Shown here: positions 27,575 to 35,571 of the stretch, in pieces
Numbering within the stretch: position 1 is the first letter of the stretch
Layout of the letters: each line of letters begins with the position of its first letter
Source of the DNA: Jannaschia marina
GTDB taxonomy: Bacteria; Pseudomonadota; Alphaproteobacteria; Rhodobacterales; Rhodobacteraceae
DNA: 64,000 nucleotides
NCBI RefSeq assembly: GCF_013404595.1
Contig: NZ_JABVAX010000003.1
Coordinates: 1 to 64,000 of the forward strand
Direction: 5' to 3'
Made by a program: the position numbers and the translations under genes
The notes under the pieces: model-generated
Told to the model about the DNA's origin: nothing
Databases searched by the model: none
Seen by the model: only the letters and a program-made list of their open reading frames with translations

Positions 27575-30063
27575 ACGTGATGACCCCCGACACCGAGGCG
27601 CTCGCGCCAACGCGCTTCCCCTGTTCCGCCTCGCAGGAGCGGTGCTGGTTCCTCGACCGCATGGCCCCGGGCACGCCCGCGCTCAACGTCGCGGTGCGCT
27701 GGTCGGTCAAGGGCCGCTTCACGGCTGCCGCCTTCGAGGCCGCCTTCCGCGATGTGATCGCCCGGCACGAGATCCTGCGCACCGCCTTCGCGGAGGAGGG
27801 GGGCCGCCCGGTGCAGCAGGTGGCCGATCGGGTCGATTTCCATCTTGCCGAGATCGACCTGCGCGCGGTCGCCCCCGCAGACCAGCCCGCCCGTATCGAG
27901 GAGATCGCCGCCGAGGCCGCCGTGCTCCCCTTCGACCTGACGCAGCCGGGCCTCATCCGGGCGACGATGATCCGCCTCGCCGAGGACGACGCCCTCCTCG
28001 CCATCACCATCCACCAGAGCTGTTTCGACGGCTGGTCGATCGGCGTCCTCGGCCGGGAGGTCGGCACCCGCGCCGCCGCGCACATGGGTGGTGGCGGCCC
28101 CGCGATGGAGGAGCTGCCGCTGCAATACGGAGACTACGCCCTCTGGCAGCGCGCCTATTTCGACAGCGACGCCTTTGCCGCCGACGTCGCCCCGCTGCGC
28201 GACCGCCTGGCCGATGCCCCCTATTTCGAACTGCCCCCCGACAAGCCCCGCCCGGCGGCGCGCGGCGCGGCCTGCGACATGGTGATGACCGATCTGCCGC
28301 CCGTCTTCGGCAAGCGCCTCAAGGCCGCCGCGCAGGCGCAGGGCCTCTCGCCCTTCGCCTTCGGGGCAGGTGTGCTGAGCGCCGCGCTCGGGCGCAGCAC
28401 CGACGCGGACGAGGTCGTCATGGGCACGCAGGTCGCCGGCCGCACCGAGGTCGACCTGGAGCCACTCATCGGCGTCTTCATCAACAATGTCGTCATGCGC
28501 TTCCCCACGCCTGATGACGCGACGCTCGCCGATCACCTCGCCCGCGCCCGCACCGTCGTGCAGGAGGCGCTGATGGCGCAGAACGTGCCGTTCAACAAGC
28601 TGGTCGAGGTGCTCAACCCGCCGCGCGACCCGGCGCGCACGCCGCTGATCTCGGTCAACTTCATCCTGCAGAACGTCTTCCTGGAGGCCGCGCGCTACGG
28701 CGATTTCGAACTCGCGAGCGCGCCCTCCCACGCGCCGGGCACGATCTACGACCTGAATTTCATCCTCATCGGCCGCCCCACCGGCTGGCGGATGACGCTG
28801 GAATACAGCGCCGACCTCTTCACGCAAGAGACGGCGCAGGCGCTCCTGGAGATTTGGCAGGCGGCCTTCGCCTTCGCCTTCGACACGCCGCAGGGCCGAC
28901 TGGCCGACATGCCCCACCTGCCGACCCGCGCGCCCGAAGCCGCCACGGCCCCCGTGCCCTCGGAGGTGCCGACCGAGGCGAGCGACGTCGAAGACGCGGT
29001 CGCGCGCATCTGGTGCGACATCCTGGGCCTGCCGCGCGTCGCGCCCGCGGACAATTTCTTCGACCTGGGCGGCCACTCCCTCCTGACGGTGCGGATGCTC
29101 ACCCGGATCGAGGCGGAGTTCGGCCAACGGCTGAGCCTGGCCGACGTCTACCACGCGCCCACCCTGCGCGCGCTGGCCTGGCGGCTCACACGACAGGTCG
29201 AAACGGGCGAGGCCGCACCCGCGCCCGGCGACTGGCGCGTCCTGCCGCTGCAGACGGAGGGCGCGGGCCTGCCGATCATCGCGATCAACAACGCCCAGAC
29301 CGTCTTCGCGCTCAGCAACACCTTCATCGACCTGCGCCCCGCGACCGCCGTGCGCATCTACGACGCCAGCCGCGACGAGCCGCTGCCCGCGCGCAGCTTC
29401 GACGAAATCGCGAGCGCCTACGTCGAGGCCGTCCGCGCCGCGCAGCCCGAGGGGCCCTACGCGCTCTTTGGGGTCTGCGTGCACGGCAACATCGCGGTGG
29501 AGGTCGCGCGGCAGCTACAGGCCGAGGGCGAGGAGGTCGCCGCCGTCATCCTCAAGGACGTCTGGGAGCCGCGCTATGCCGTGCGCATCGGCACCTCCCG
29601 CTGGGCGTCCTTCCTCGACCGCGTGCACGCCTGGCGCAACCGCCTGCGCTTCCTGAGGCGCGGCGACATCTCGCTCGCCGCCTTCCTCGGAAGCGTCGGG
29701 CCGCTGCGGCGCTCGGGACTCCTCGGGCTCGCCATCCGGCTCGGGCTGATGGACCGCGTGCGCCACACCGACCTCGACGCCGAGCAGGAGGGGTTCATCA
29801 ACTACCTGAGCCGCGCGCGCGACGCGCACCGCCCCGACCCCTACGAGGGCACCGTCCTGCATTTCGTGACGGGCGACGCCCCGCAGGGCCGCGCCTTCGA
29901 TCCGACCATGGGCTGGGCCGACCTGGTGCGCGGCGACCTGCGCATCGTCAACCTGCCGGAACTCTCGATCGCCCAGGGCCGGAACATCGGCGTCGCCGAG
30001 GCCGCCCGCGAGATCGAGCGGCTGCTGAACGAAATGGAGGGCCGCTATGCGAAAAGCAGATAG
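27571..30063 (+). CDS. NRPS terminal unit: condensation-like - PCP - thioesterase-like (C-PCP-TE)
   Basis: An 830-aa protein coupled to the PKS-NRPS by ATGA overlap. Residues about 12-440 form a condensation domain (SASQERCWFL; GVFINNVVMRF; NVPFNKLVEVL), but the catalytic HHxxxDG reads H148-Q149-SCF-D153-G, so the second, catalytic His is Gln. The PCP is normal (DLGGHSL, Ser503). The C-terminal alpha/beta-hydrolase resembles a type I thioesterase, but its nucleophile elbow reads GVCVHG with Cys636 in place of Ser. No His follows residue 764, so the usual GxH near the end is not apparent. There is no adenylation domain, so PCP3 must be charged in trans or act only in transfer or release. Function as chain releaser is inferred. 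Confidence 0.88.
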   Translation: MNVMTPDTEALAPTRFPCSASQERCWFLDRMAPGTPALNVAVRWSVKGRFTAAAFEAAFRDVIARHEILRTAFAEEGGRPVQQVADRVDFHLAEIDLRAVAPADQPARIEEIAAEAAVLPFDLTQPGLIRATMIRLAEDDALLAITIHQSCFDGWSIGVLGREVGTRAAAHMGGGGPAMEELPLQYGDYALWQRAYFDSDAFAADVAPLRDRLADAPYFELPPDKPRPAARGAACDMVMTDLPPVFGKRLKAAAQAQGLSPFAFGAGVLSAALGRSTDADEVVMGTQVAGRTEVDLEPLIGVFINNVVMRFPTPDDATLADHLARARTVVQEALMAQNVPFNKLVEVLNPPRDPARTPLISVNFILQNVFLEAARYGDFELASAPSHAPGTIYDLNFILIGRPTGWRMTLEYSADLFTQETAQALLEIWQAAFAFAFDTPQGRLADMPHLPTRAPEAATAPVPSEVPTEASDVEDAVARIWCDILGLPRVAPADNFFDLGGHSLLTVRMLTRIEAEFGQRLSLADVYHAPTLRALAWRLTRQVETGEAAPAPGDWRVLPLQTEGAGLPIIAINNAQTVFALSNTFIDLRPATAVRIYDASRDEPLPARSFDEIASAYVEAVRAAQPEGPYALFGVCVHGNIAVEVARQLQAEGEEVAAVILKDVWEPRYAVRIGTSRWASFLDRVHAWRNRLRFLRRGDISLAAFLGSVGPLRRSGLLGLAIRLGLMDRVRHTDLDAEQEGFINYLSRARDAHRPDPYEGTVLHFVTGDAPQGRAFDPTMGWADLVRGDLRIVNLPELSIAQGRNIGVAEAAREIERLLNEMEGRYAKSR

Positions 30064-30200
30064 ATCGCCCCAGCCCAGACAATCACGCAGACCGCGATCG
30101 CCGCAATGCGGAGCGTGCGGCCGAGACGTGCTTCGTCGCTGCCCGACCGGGCGGAGGCGCGCTCTGGTGTGTGATCCACAACGGAGCCGTCCTGCTTCAT
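30045..30200 (-). CDS. Small membrane protein, 51 aa, unknown function
   Basis: A short gene on the - strand, ATG at 30198-30200, TAG at 30045-30047. The peptide has a charged N-terminal half (MKQDGSVVDH...) and one C-terminal membrane helix (IAAIAVCVIVWAGAIYLLF, residues 32-50), a coherent tail-anchored design. AGGA lies about ten bases before the ATG. It converges on the C-PCP-TE gene and overlaps its last 19 bases. I do not recognise a family. The clean soluble-plus-helix layout and ribosome site argue for a real gene, but length alone gives little support. Confidence 0.55.
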   Translation of the reverse strand: MKQDGSVVDHTPERASARSGSDEARLGRTLRIAAIAVCVIVWAGAIYLLFA

Positions 30201-30385
30201 CTGTCAACGTTCCTGCAATTGTCGGCTCGGCGCGACTGATCATGTCGGCGGCGCGCGATAGGGGCTCATGGTGCTTTATGCGGAGGCGCCTAGCAAGGAT
30301 CACATAGCGAGACAACGTTTGGTGCGCCGCAGGGGGAATATCGTGGCGTCAGTTTGATTTTAACGAGGATTTTAGGGGGATAGAG

Positions 30386-31099
30386 ATGAACGAGCGACTT
30401 CTTGGGGCAAGGCGAGACCCGCCCGCCGCGCGATTTTCCGGCGGCTTTCGTTCCGCGAGTACGGCCAACCCGCTGAAACGATTTATGAACGGTCCCGTGG
30501 CCAAGCGGGCGATGGATGTCGTCGGCGCGGCGCTTCTGCTCCTGTTCTTCGCCCCTGTGATGGGGATGATCGCTCTGGCTCTACTGGCCTGCGGCGACGG
30601 CCCCGTCCTCTTCGGGCATTGGCGCGTCGGGCAGGGGGGCAGGTCGTTTCGGTGTCTGAAGTTCCGCACGATGCATCGCGACTCCGCGGAGATCCTCGCG
30701 GCGTGCCTTGCCGAATGTCCCGCCCGCCGCGCCGAGTGGCACCGGACGCGCAAGCTCAAGGAGGACCCCCGCATCAGCCGGGTCGGGCATCTCCTGCGGG
30801 TGTCGAGCCTCGACGAACTGCCGCAGCTCTTCAACGTGCTGCGCGGCGAGATGAGCCTCGTGGGGCCGCGTCCGGTGACGGAGGAGGAACTGGAGAACTA
30901 CGGGGCCGACGTCGTGCACTACTATGCCGCCGTTCCGGGCATCACCGGGCTCTGGCAGGTCAGCGGCCGCAATCACACGACCTACGAGGAGCGTGTGGCG
31001 CTCGACGTGAACTACAACCTGAACCGCACGCTCATGGGCGACCTGCGCATCCTGTTCCGCACGGTGCGCGTGGTCCTCACCGGTCATGGCGCATACTGA
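30386..31099 (+). CDS. exoY: ExoY/WbaP-like undecaprenyl-phosphate sugar-phosphate transferase
   Basis: Initiating enzyme of EPS assembly: transfers a hexose-1-phosphate from a UDP-sugar to undecaprenyl phosphate at the inner membrane (237 aa, ExoY size). One hydrophobic hairpin/helix (AALLLLFFAPVMGMIALAL, about 51-69) is followed by the bacterial sugar-transferase motifs KFRTMHRDS, the DELPQLFNVLRGEMSLVGPR block (about 148-167) and GITGLWQVSGRN. Lacks the long N-terminal membrane domain of WbaP. Begins a + strand operon with the flippase (14-base overlap) and methyltransferase. No promoter could be assigned in the 185 bases upstream. Confidence 0.95.
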   Translation: MNERLLGARRDPPAARFSGGFRSASTANPLKRFMNGPVAKRAMDVVGAALLLLFFAPVMGMIALALLACGDGPVLFGHWRVGQGGRSFRCLKFRTMHRDSAEILAACLAECPARRAEWHRTRKLKEDPRISRVGHLLRVSSLDELPQLFNVLRGEMSLVGPRPVTEEELENYGADVVHYYAAVPGITGLWQVSGRNHTTYEERVALDVNYNLNRTLMGDLRILFRTVRVVLTGHGAY

Positions 31100-32555
31100 G
31101 GTCCGCCCGCGCAAGGCTGCGCTGGACGTGACGTTCAGCGTCCTCGAGCGGGCCTTCGCGCTGCTGGCGCAATTCGTCGTTTTCGTGGTCGCGGCCCGTG
31201 TCCTAGGCCCTGCGGAGTTCGGCATCTTCGCGCTGGCCTCCGCCGTCGCGGCCCTGCTTCTGCGGGTGGCCGAGGCGGGCTGGGCTCCGTTCATCCTGTC
31301 GTGGTCCGGCGACATCACCGTGCCGCTGCAGGTGCTCTACGTCGCCGTCCTCGCCGGGGCCGCGATCGGCGTCGCGGGCGGTGCGGCCGTTCTGACCGCC
31401 GGTCAGGTCTTCGGTCTCGCCCCCGACCTCGTGGCGCTGATGCTGTGGTTCGGGCTCTGGGTCGCCCTGGCGAATGCGGCCTCGGCACAGAAGGGCCTCC
31501 TGATCTGGCTCGGCCGGATCCGGGCCGCCGCGCTTTGCGAGATCGCCGGCGAATGTGCCGCGCTGGTCACGACGCTCGCGGCGCTCACCGCGGGCGCGGG
31601 CGTCTTCGCCCTGATCTACGGGCGGCTCGCCACGGTCGCCGTCACGCTGACCGGCAGTTTCCTCATCACCCGGCAACTGCCCCGTCGCGGGCTACCGCGC
31701 GCGCAGATGCAGGCGCTCCGCGTCTTTTCAGCGCAGATCTTCAGCGCGCGGATGCTGATCCACCTGCGGCTCCATTTCATCACCCTGATCGTCGGCACCG
31801 TGCTCGGGCCGGCCGCCGCCGGGATCTTCCGCGCGGCCGACCGGCTCGTCGGGGCGCTGGCCGAACTCATCAACGTACCGGGGCAGATCATGGCGTGGTC
31901 ACTTCTGCGGCGGGCGCGGGACGCCGGCGAACAGAACCCCGCCAACCGTGTCAACGTCGCGGCCGCGCGGCTCCTCTACGGCGTGGTCATGCTGGGCGCG
32001 CCGCTCCTCCTCTGGGCAATGCTGATGCGCGAGGAGATCGTCGGCGGCCTCCTCGGGCCCGACTGGGCCGCCGCCGCGCCGCTCGTCGCCATCCTCGCGC
32101 TCTCGCGGCTCCTGCTGCTGCCCGGCGTGATGACCGAACCGTTGATGTCGGTCATGGGACAGGCGGGGCGTCTGCCCTGGTTCACGGCGGTCATCTTCGT
32201 CTGTTCGGTGGCGCTCACGCTCGCGGCGGCACCGGCCGGTCTGCACGCCCTTGCCTGGTCGCAGGTCGCGGTCTCGGTGGTGGTGCTCGTCTCGACGGTC
32301 TGGTTCTTCGCGCGCTTCGCGTCGGTGCGCTGGCGCATCGTGGGCGGGCCGCTCCTGTCGACGGTGCTGCCCCTCGGGTGCGGCACGGCAACGATCGCCT
32401 TGCTGAAGGCGCATCCGGCACTGGTCGATTGGCCAGAGGTCGTGCAAGCCGGGGTCTCGGGTCTTGCCGGCGCTGCGGTCCTCGGTGGGCTCGCGCTTCT
32501 GATGACGCCTGCGCTGCGGGCCGGCGTGCTGCAGCGGCGCGGGCGGCTGTCGTGA
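31086..32555 (+). CDS. Wzx/ExoT-like lipid-linked oligosaccharide flippase
   Basis: Polytopic membrane protein (489 aa) of the MATE/MVF polysaccharide-transporter type, with about 12-14 hydrophobic helices. The N-terminal ERAFALLAQFVVFVVAARVLGPAEFG-like segment is characteristic: first helix, then the G-P-x-EFG turn. A similar block recurs mid-protein (LGPAAAGIFRAADRL, about 239-253), as expected for the internal twofold repeat. It should flip the completed undecaprenyl-linked unit to the periplasm, feeding the Wzy-like polymerase. Starts inside the exoY-like gene and its stop overlaps the GTG of the methyltransferase gene. Confidence 0.85.
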   Translation: MAHTEVRPRKAALDVTFSVLERAFALLAQFVVFVVAARVLGPAEFGIFALASAVAALLLRVAEAGWAPFILSWSGDITVPLQVLYVAVLAGAAIGVAGGAAVLTAGQVFGLAPDLVALMLWFGLWVALANAASAQKGLLIWLGRIRAAALCEIAGECAALVTTLAALTAGAGVFALIYGRLATVAVTLTGSFLITRQLPRRGLPRAQMQALRVFSAQIFSARMLIHLRLHFITLIVGTVLGPAAAGIFRAADRLVGALAELINVPGQIMAWSLLRRARDAGEQNPANRVNVAAARLLYGVVMLGAPLLLWAMLMREEIVGGLLGPDWAAAAPLVAILALSRLLLLPGVMTEPLMSVMGQAGRLPWFTAVIFVCSVALTLAAAPAGLHALAWSQVAVSVVVLVSTVWFFARFASVRWRIVGGPLLSTVLPLGCGTATIALLKAHPALVDWPEVVQAGVSGLAGAAVLGGLALLMTPALRAGVLQRRGRLS

Positions 32556-33346
32556 CCTGGCGATCGCATCTGCGGCGTGCCGCCTCGGTCGGCCGGGCAC
32601 TGCCGGGCTGCGCCGTGGCCCGTTCCCTGCGCAAGACGCGCCGAGCGCCCCGGTTCACCGGCCATTTCACGGATCGTTCGGCCGCGATGGCGGCCTGCGG
32701 GGATGCGCCGGGATACGACGACGATGCCGCGTCCGAGCTGTCGTTCGACGTGATGCGCCGGCGCGCGACGTGGGACTACCCGATCATCCACTGGCTCTCG
32801 CGGATCCTGCCCGATCATCCCGCACTGCTGGACGCGGGCGGGCACATGGGCAGCAAGTATCTGGCCTTCGAGCCGCTTCTCGATCTCGGCGCGGTCGAGT
32901 GGACGGTCTACGACCTGCCGGCCACCGTCCGGCTCGCCCGCGCCCGACAGGCCGGGGGCGACCTGCCCGCTGCGCTGCGGTTCGTCGACCGGCTCGCCGA
33001 TGCGCCCGAGGCGGATGTCCTGCTGGCATCCGGGCTGCTGCAGTATCTCGACATGCCTTTCGAGCGCTTCGTGGCCGACCTGCCCGCGCGGCCGCGGTTC
33101 ATCCTGCTCAACAAGGTGGCCGTGGGGCGGGGGCCGACCCGGTTCACCCTCGAGCGGATCGGGATGTCGCGCGTCCCTTACCAGATCAGGAACCGGACGG
33201 AGTTCGAGGCCGAGATCGCAGCGATGGACTACCGCACGCTCGACCGTTGGACCATCACAGCGCTGTCCCATTCCGTATCGACGCATCCCTGGATCGAGGC
33301 GAGCACGAGCTGCGGCGTCGTGCTGGAACGGAAAGGTCGAATGTGA
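32552..33346 (+). CDS. TIGR04325-type putative methyltransferase
   Basis: A 264-aa protein from GTG 32552 (overlapping the flippase stop). The sequence WDYPIIHWLSRILPDHPALLDAGGHMGSKYLAF fits, in two halves, the entry helix and the SAM-binding glycine motif (LDAGGHMG) of the TIGR04325 family, which occurs in polysaccharide and surface-glycan loci. Later strands (VEWTVYDLP, DVLLASGLLQYLD) fit a Rossmann methyltransferase. Likely methylates a sugar or other substituent of the EPS, but a substrate has not been demonstrated for the family as far as I know. The stop codon lies within a CRP-like palindrome. Confidence 0.75.
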   Translation: MTWRSHLRRAASVGRALPGCAVARSLRKTRRAPRFTGHFTDRSAAMAACGDAPGYDDDAASELSFDVMRRRATWDYPIIHWLSRILPDHPALLDAGGHMGSKYLAFEPLLDLGAVEWTVYDLPATVRLARARQAGGDLPAALRFVDRLADAPEADVLLASGLLQYLDMPFERFVADLPARPRFILLNKVAVGRGPTRFTLERIGMSRVPYQIRNRTEFEAEIAAMDYRTLDRWTITALSHSVSTHPWIEASTSCGVVLERKGRM

Positions 33347-33366
33347 CGGATTTCACGAATTCGTGA
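33342..33366. promoter_or_regulatory. Overlapping CRP-like and perfect palindromic operator candidates
   Basis: TGTGA-cggatt-TCACG (33342-33357) matches the CRP consensus TGTGA-N6-TCACA at nine of ten conserved bases. It runs into TCACGAATTCGTGA (33353-33366), a perfect 14-base palindrome. Another TCACG half-site occurs at 33401-33405. The cluster is 70-95 bases upstream of a Crp/Fnr-family regulator gene, so autoregulation is the simplest reading. Confidence 0.6.
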
Positions 33367-33409
33367 CGGTCAATACCCTGAAAGGAAATACTATGCTAAG
33401 TCACGACCA

Positions 33410-33427
33410 TTAACGTTGTTTTGTTAA
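33410..33427. promoter_or_regulatory. TTAAC-N8-GTTAA inverted repeat before the Crp/Fnr gene
   Basis: An A/T-rich inverted repeat immediately upstream of the regulator start. It may be part of the promoter -10 region or an operator. It resembles the GTTAAC hexamers upstream of the exoF-like and NRPS genes. Confidence 0.35.
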
Positions 33428-33435
33428 TTAATCGT

Positions 33436-34179
33436 ATGGTTGCGAGAAGCGTATATGGCGGCGATACGCCGCCGCAGTGGGCATCCCCCTGTGTCAGGCC
33501 GGGGTTCGATGACAGTCGGACGGCCTTGGAGGGGCTGGCCGGTCACACCCGGGACTATCCTTCGGGTGTCGATCTGGTTCATGACGGACAGTTGGAGCCT
33601 GCAGCTTACGTTCTCCGCGAAGGCTGGACCTGCGCCTATAAGATGCTCAGTTCGGGTGAACGCCTGATTATCGGCTTTCAGATACAGGGAGACATTCTGG
33701 GGCTCAGGACTGTCCTGCTCGGTCGGTCGGACCACAATATCCAACCCATCACGAAGATCCGCGCGGCGAAGCTGATAAAGGGCAGCCTGACAGAGTCGTT
33801 CAACACACCATCCGATCTGCGTGCGTTGCTGCGCGCGTCGGCGCTGATGAACGAAAGCATGATGATCGAGCGCCTCGTCAGTCTCGGCCGGCGCGATGCG
33901 ACCCAACGGATCCTGCTTTTCCTCCTCGAATGTTGGAGCAGGCTGCGCAAAGTGGGGCTTGCGGATGACACGGGGTATCCGTGCCCGCTGTCGCAGTATC
34001 ATCTCGCCGACGCACTTGGGATGAGCGCGGTCCACGTGAACCGCGTCCTTGGCAAACTGCGCAAGGACGGGGTGCTCACCTTTCGCAAGGGACATGTGCG
34101 GTTCGACGATCTCGCCGGAGCGCTTGCCCTCACAGGCTTCAATCCCTCCTACTTGGACTGCGGGGACGTCGTCCGCTGA
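33436..34179 (+). CDS. Crp/Fnr-family transcriptional regulator
   Basis: DNA-binding regulator with an N-terminal cyclic-nucleotide-binding-like fold (LVHDGQLEPAAYVLREGW; GFQIQGDILGL) and a C-terminal winged helix (SQYHLADALGMSAVHVNRVLGKLRKDGVL, in two halves: helix-turn-helix and recognition helix). ATG 33436 gives 247 aa; a TTG at 33421 would add five residues, and neither has a good ribosome site. The N-terminal Cys pattern of an FNR iron-sulfur cluster is not seen, so it is not an oxygen-sensing FNR by this criterion. The effector is unknown. Position at the end of the EPS locus suggests control of it, perhaps with autoregulation at the palindromes upstream. Confidence 0.88.
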   Translation: MVARSVYGGDTPPQWASPCVRPGFDDSRTALEGLAGHTRDYPSGVDLVHDGQLEPAAYVLREGWTCAYKMLSSGERLIIGFQIQGDILGLRTVLLGRSDHNIQPITKIRAAKLIKGSLTESFNTPSDLRALLRASALMNESMMIERLVSLGRRDATQRILLFLLECWSRLRKVGLADDTGYPCPLSQYHLADALGMSAVHVNRVLGKLRKDGVLTFRKGHVRFDDLAGALALTGFNPSYLDCGDVVR

Positions 34180-34223
34180 GAGGACAGCTCGAGAGACTAA
34201 ATCCGACCGGCGAACCCGCCGCC

Positions 34224-34246
34224 GGGACGGCTTGCGTTCACGTCCC
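34224..34246 (+). terminator. Weak hairpin after the Crp/Fnr gene
   Basis: GGGACG (34224-34229) and CGTCCC (34241-34246) flank an 11-base loop, 45 bases after the regulator stop. There is no T run, so this is only a possible terminator. Confidence 0.25.
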
Positions 34247-34335
34247 TTCACAAGCGGGCGAAACCGGGCACCGGCGACTTGTTCACCCGCGCATCCACTC
34301 CCTAGGAAAGAAGCAGTTGCAGTCCTGGTGAGTCC

Positions 34336-35313
34336 ATGAATCTCAGAGATCTCCGTCATCTCATCGCCGTTGCGGACCACCGCAACTTCACGCGCGCCGC
34401 CGACATCGCCGCCATCAGCCAGCCCGCCCTGTCGAGCAAGATCAAGAAACTCGAGACGACCCTCGAACAGAAGATCTTCGAACGGGGGCGTACCGAGGTG
34501 ACCCTGACCGCCTTCGGTGAGGAACTCGTCGAGATCGCGCGCGAGATGATCGCGCTCGCCGACCGGATCCACGATCGGGCCAGCGCCATGAAGTCGGTCG
34601 ACGCCGCTCCCGTTCGGCTGGGTCTCACACCTACTCTGGCGGCGTATCTCTCGGGCTACTTCCGCCAGATGCTCGCCACGCTCTACCCGGGTCTGCCGCT
34701 TGTGATCGTCGAGGAGAAGCCCGCCGCCCTGGCGCGAATGGTCGAGACGAAGGCGGTCGATGTCGCCTTTCTGGCCCGTAAGAGCCACACGGCCCTGTAC
34801 GCCGAGAGCGTTGCTCCCATGGCCTTCACCCCGCTCTGGCTCGAGCCGGCCTATCTGGCCGTACCGACCGGTCATTCGCTGTCGGAATCGCAGGGCATCC
34901 ATGCCCGTGACGTGCCGCCGGACATGCTCATCCGGTTTGATACGCCCTTCGGTTATGACCTCGAGGCGGATCTGCCGACCTCGGATGCCGACAATGCGGC
35001 GCGGGTGGGCATCGACGTGCGCACCGCCCGGTTCGAGACCGTGTGCCGCCATGTCGCGCAGAACGACGCTTGCACGCTGGTAAACGGCGTTGCCGCGATG
35101 CAATTCATGGCCGACGGGTTCGGCCTCGCCTTCGTGCCCTTTCGGGACGCGGGCAACCTGCGCGAGCTCGGCGCGATCAGTCGACCGGGATGCCCCCGCT
35201 ACGAGGTCGTGGAGGCGATGCGTGCCTATATCGCCGACAACCCGCCCGCCGGTACGCAGGTCCCGGCCGCCCGGCTCACCCCGCGCCCGCTGCCCGAGCC
35301 TCTTCGCGTCTGA
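34336..35313 (+). CDS. LysR-family transcriptional regulator (OxyR-like class)
   Basis: Typical LTTR of 325 aa. The N-terminal winged helix (LRDLRHLIAVADHRNFTRAA, then ISQPALSSKIKKLE) is followed by the linker helix and a LysR substrate-binding domain. The beginning MNLRDLRHLIAVADHRNFTRAA and the QPALSSKIKKLE segment resemble OxyR. However, the two OxyR redox cysteines cannot be assigned: a Cys occurs in NDACTLV and few others are visible, so peroxide sensing is not claimed. The C-terminal tail is Pro/Arg-rich and longer than usual. The next gene downstream is the secreted RTX protein, a possible target. A clear terminator follows. Confidence 0.88.
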   Translation: MNLRDLRHLIAVADHRNFTRAADIAAISQPALSSKIKKLETTLEQKIFERGRTEVTLTAFGEELVEIAREMIALADRIHDRASAMKSVDAAPVRLGLTPTLAAYLSGYFRQMLATLYPGLPLVIVEEKPAALARMVETKAVDVAFLARKSHTALYAESVAPMAFTPLWLEPAYLAVPTGHSLSESQGIHARDVPPDMLIRFDTPFGYDLEADLPTSDADNAARVGIDVRTARFETVCRHVAQNDACTLVNGVAAMQFMADGFGLAFVPFRDAGNLRELGAISRPGCPRYEVVEAMRAYIADNPPAGTQVPAARLTPRPLPEPLRV

Positions 35314-35339
35314 CACATCGACCCCGATCCGACAGATCC

Positions 35340-35365
35340 GCGCCGCCCGTTCCCCCGGGCGGCGC
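35340..35365 (+). terminator. Terminator-like hairpin after the LysR gene
   Basis: A 10-bp G/C-rich stem (GCGCCGCCCG, 35340-35349, with its complement 35356-35365) and 6-base loop, followed by ATTACGTTT. It starts 27 bases after the LysR stop. Confidence 0.6.
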
Positions 35366-35571
35366 ATTACGTTTCGCCGCCCCAGGAGACGGATCTACGG
35401 CTTCAAAAGCCAACACGAGTGGCGACGTTTTCGTGAATGTCCGTGGGTGAATGGAAAAGGGCTGTGCCGCCAAGCCCGAGAAAACCCATGCGGACCTGGC
35501 CCTGTCGCCCATGCGCCGATCACAGCACGCGTGACTATCGCATTTGCCTATGGGGGCCATTCGACTTCGGT

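Noticed and set aside
33436..34179. Crp/Fnr gene considered an oxygen-sensing FNR
   Set aside because: The N-terminal Cys cluster pattern of FNR is not seen, and the nearest sites are CRP-like rather than TTGAT-type.
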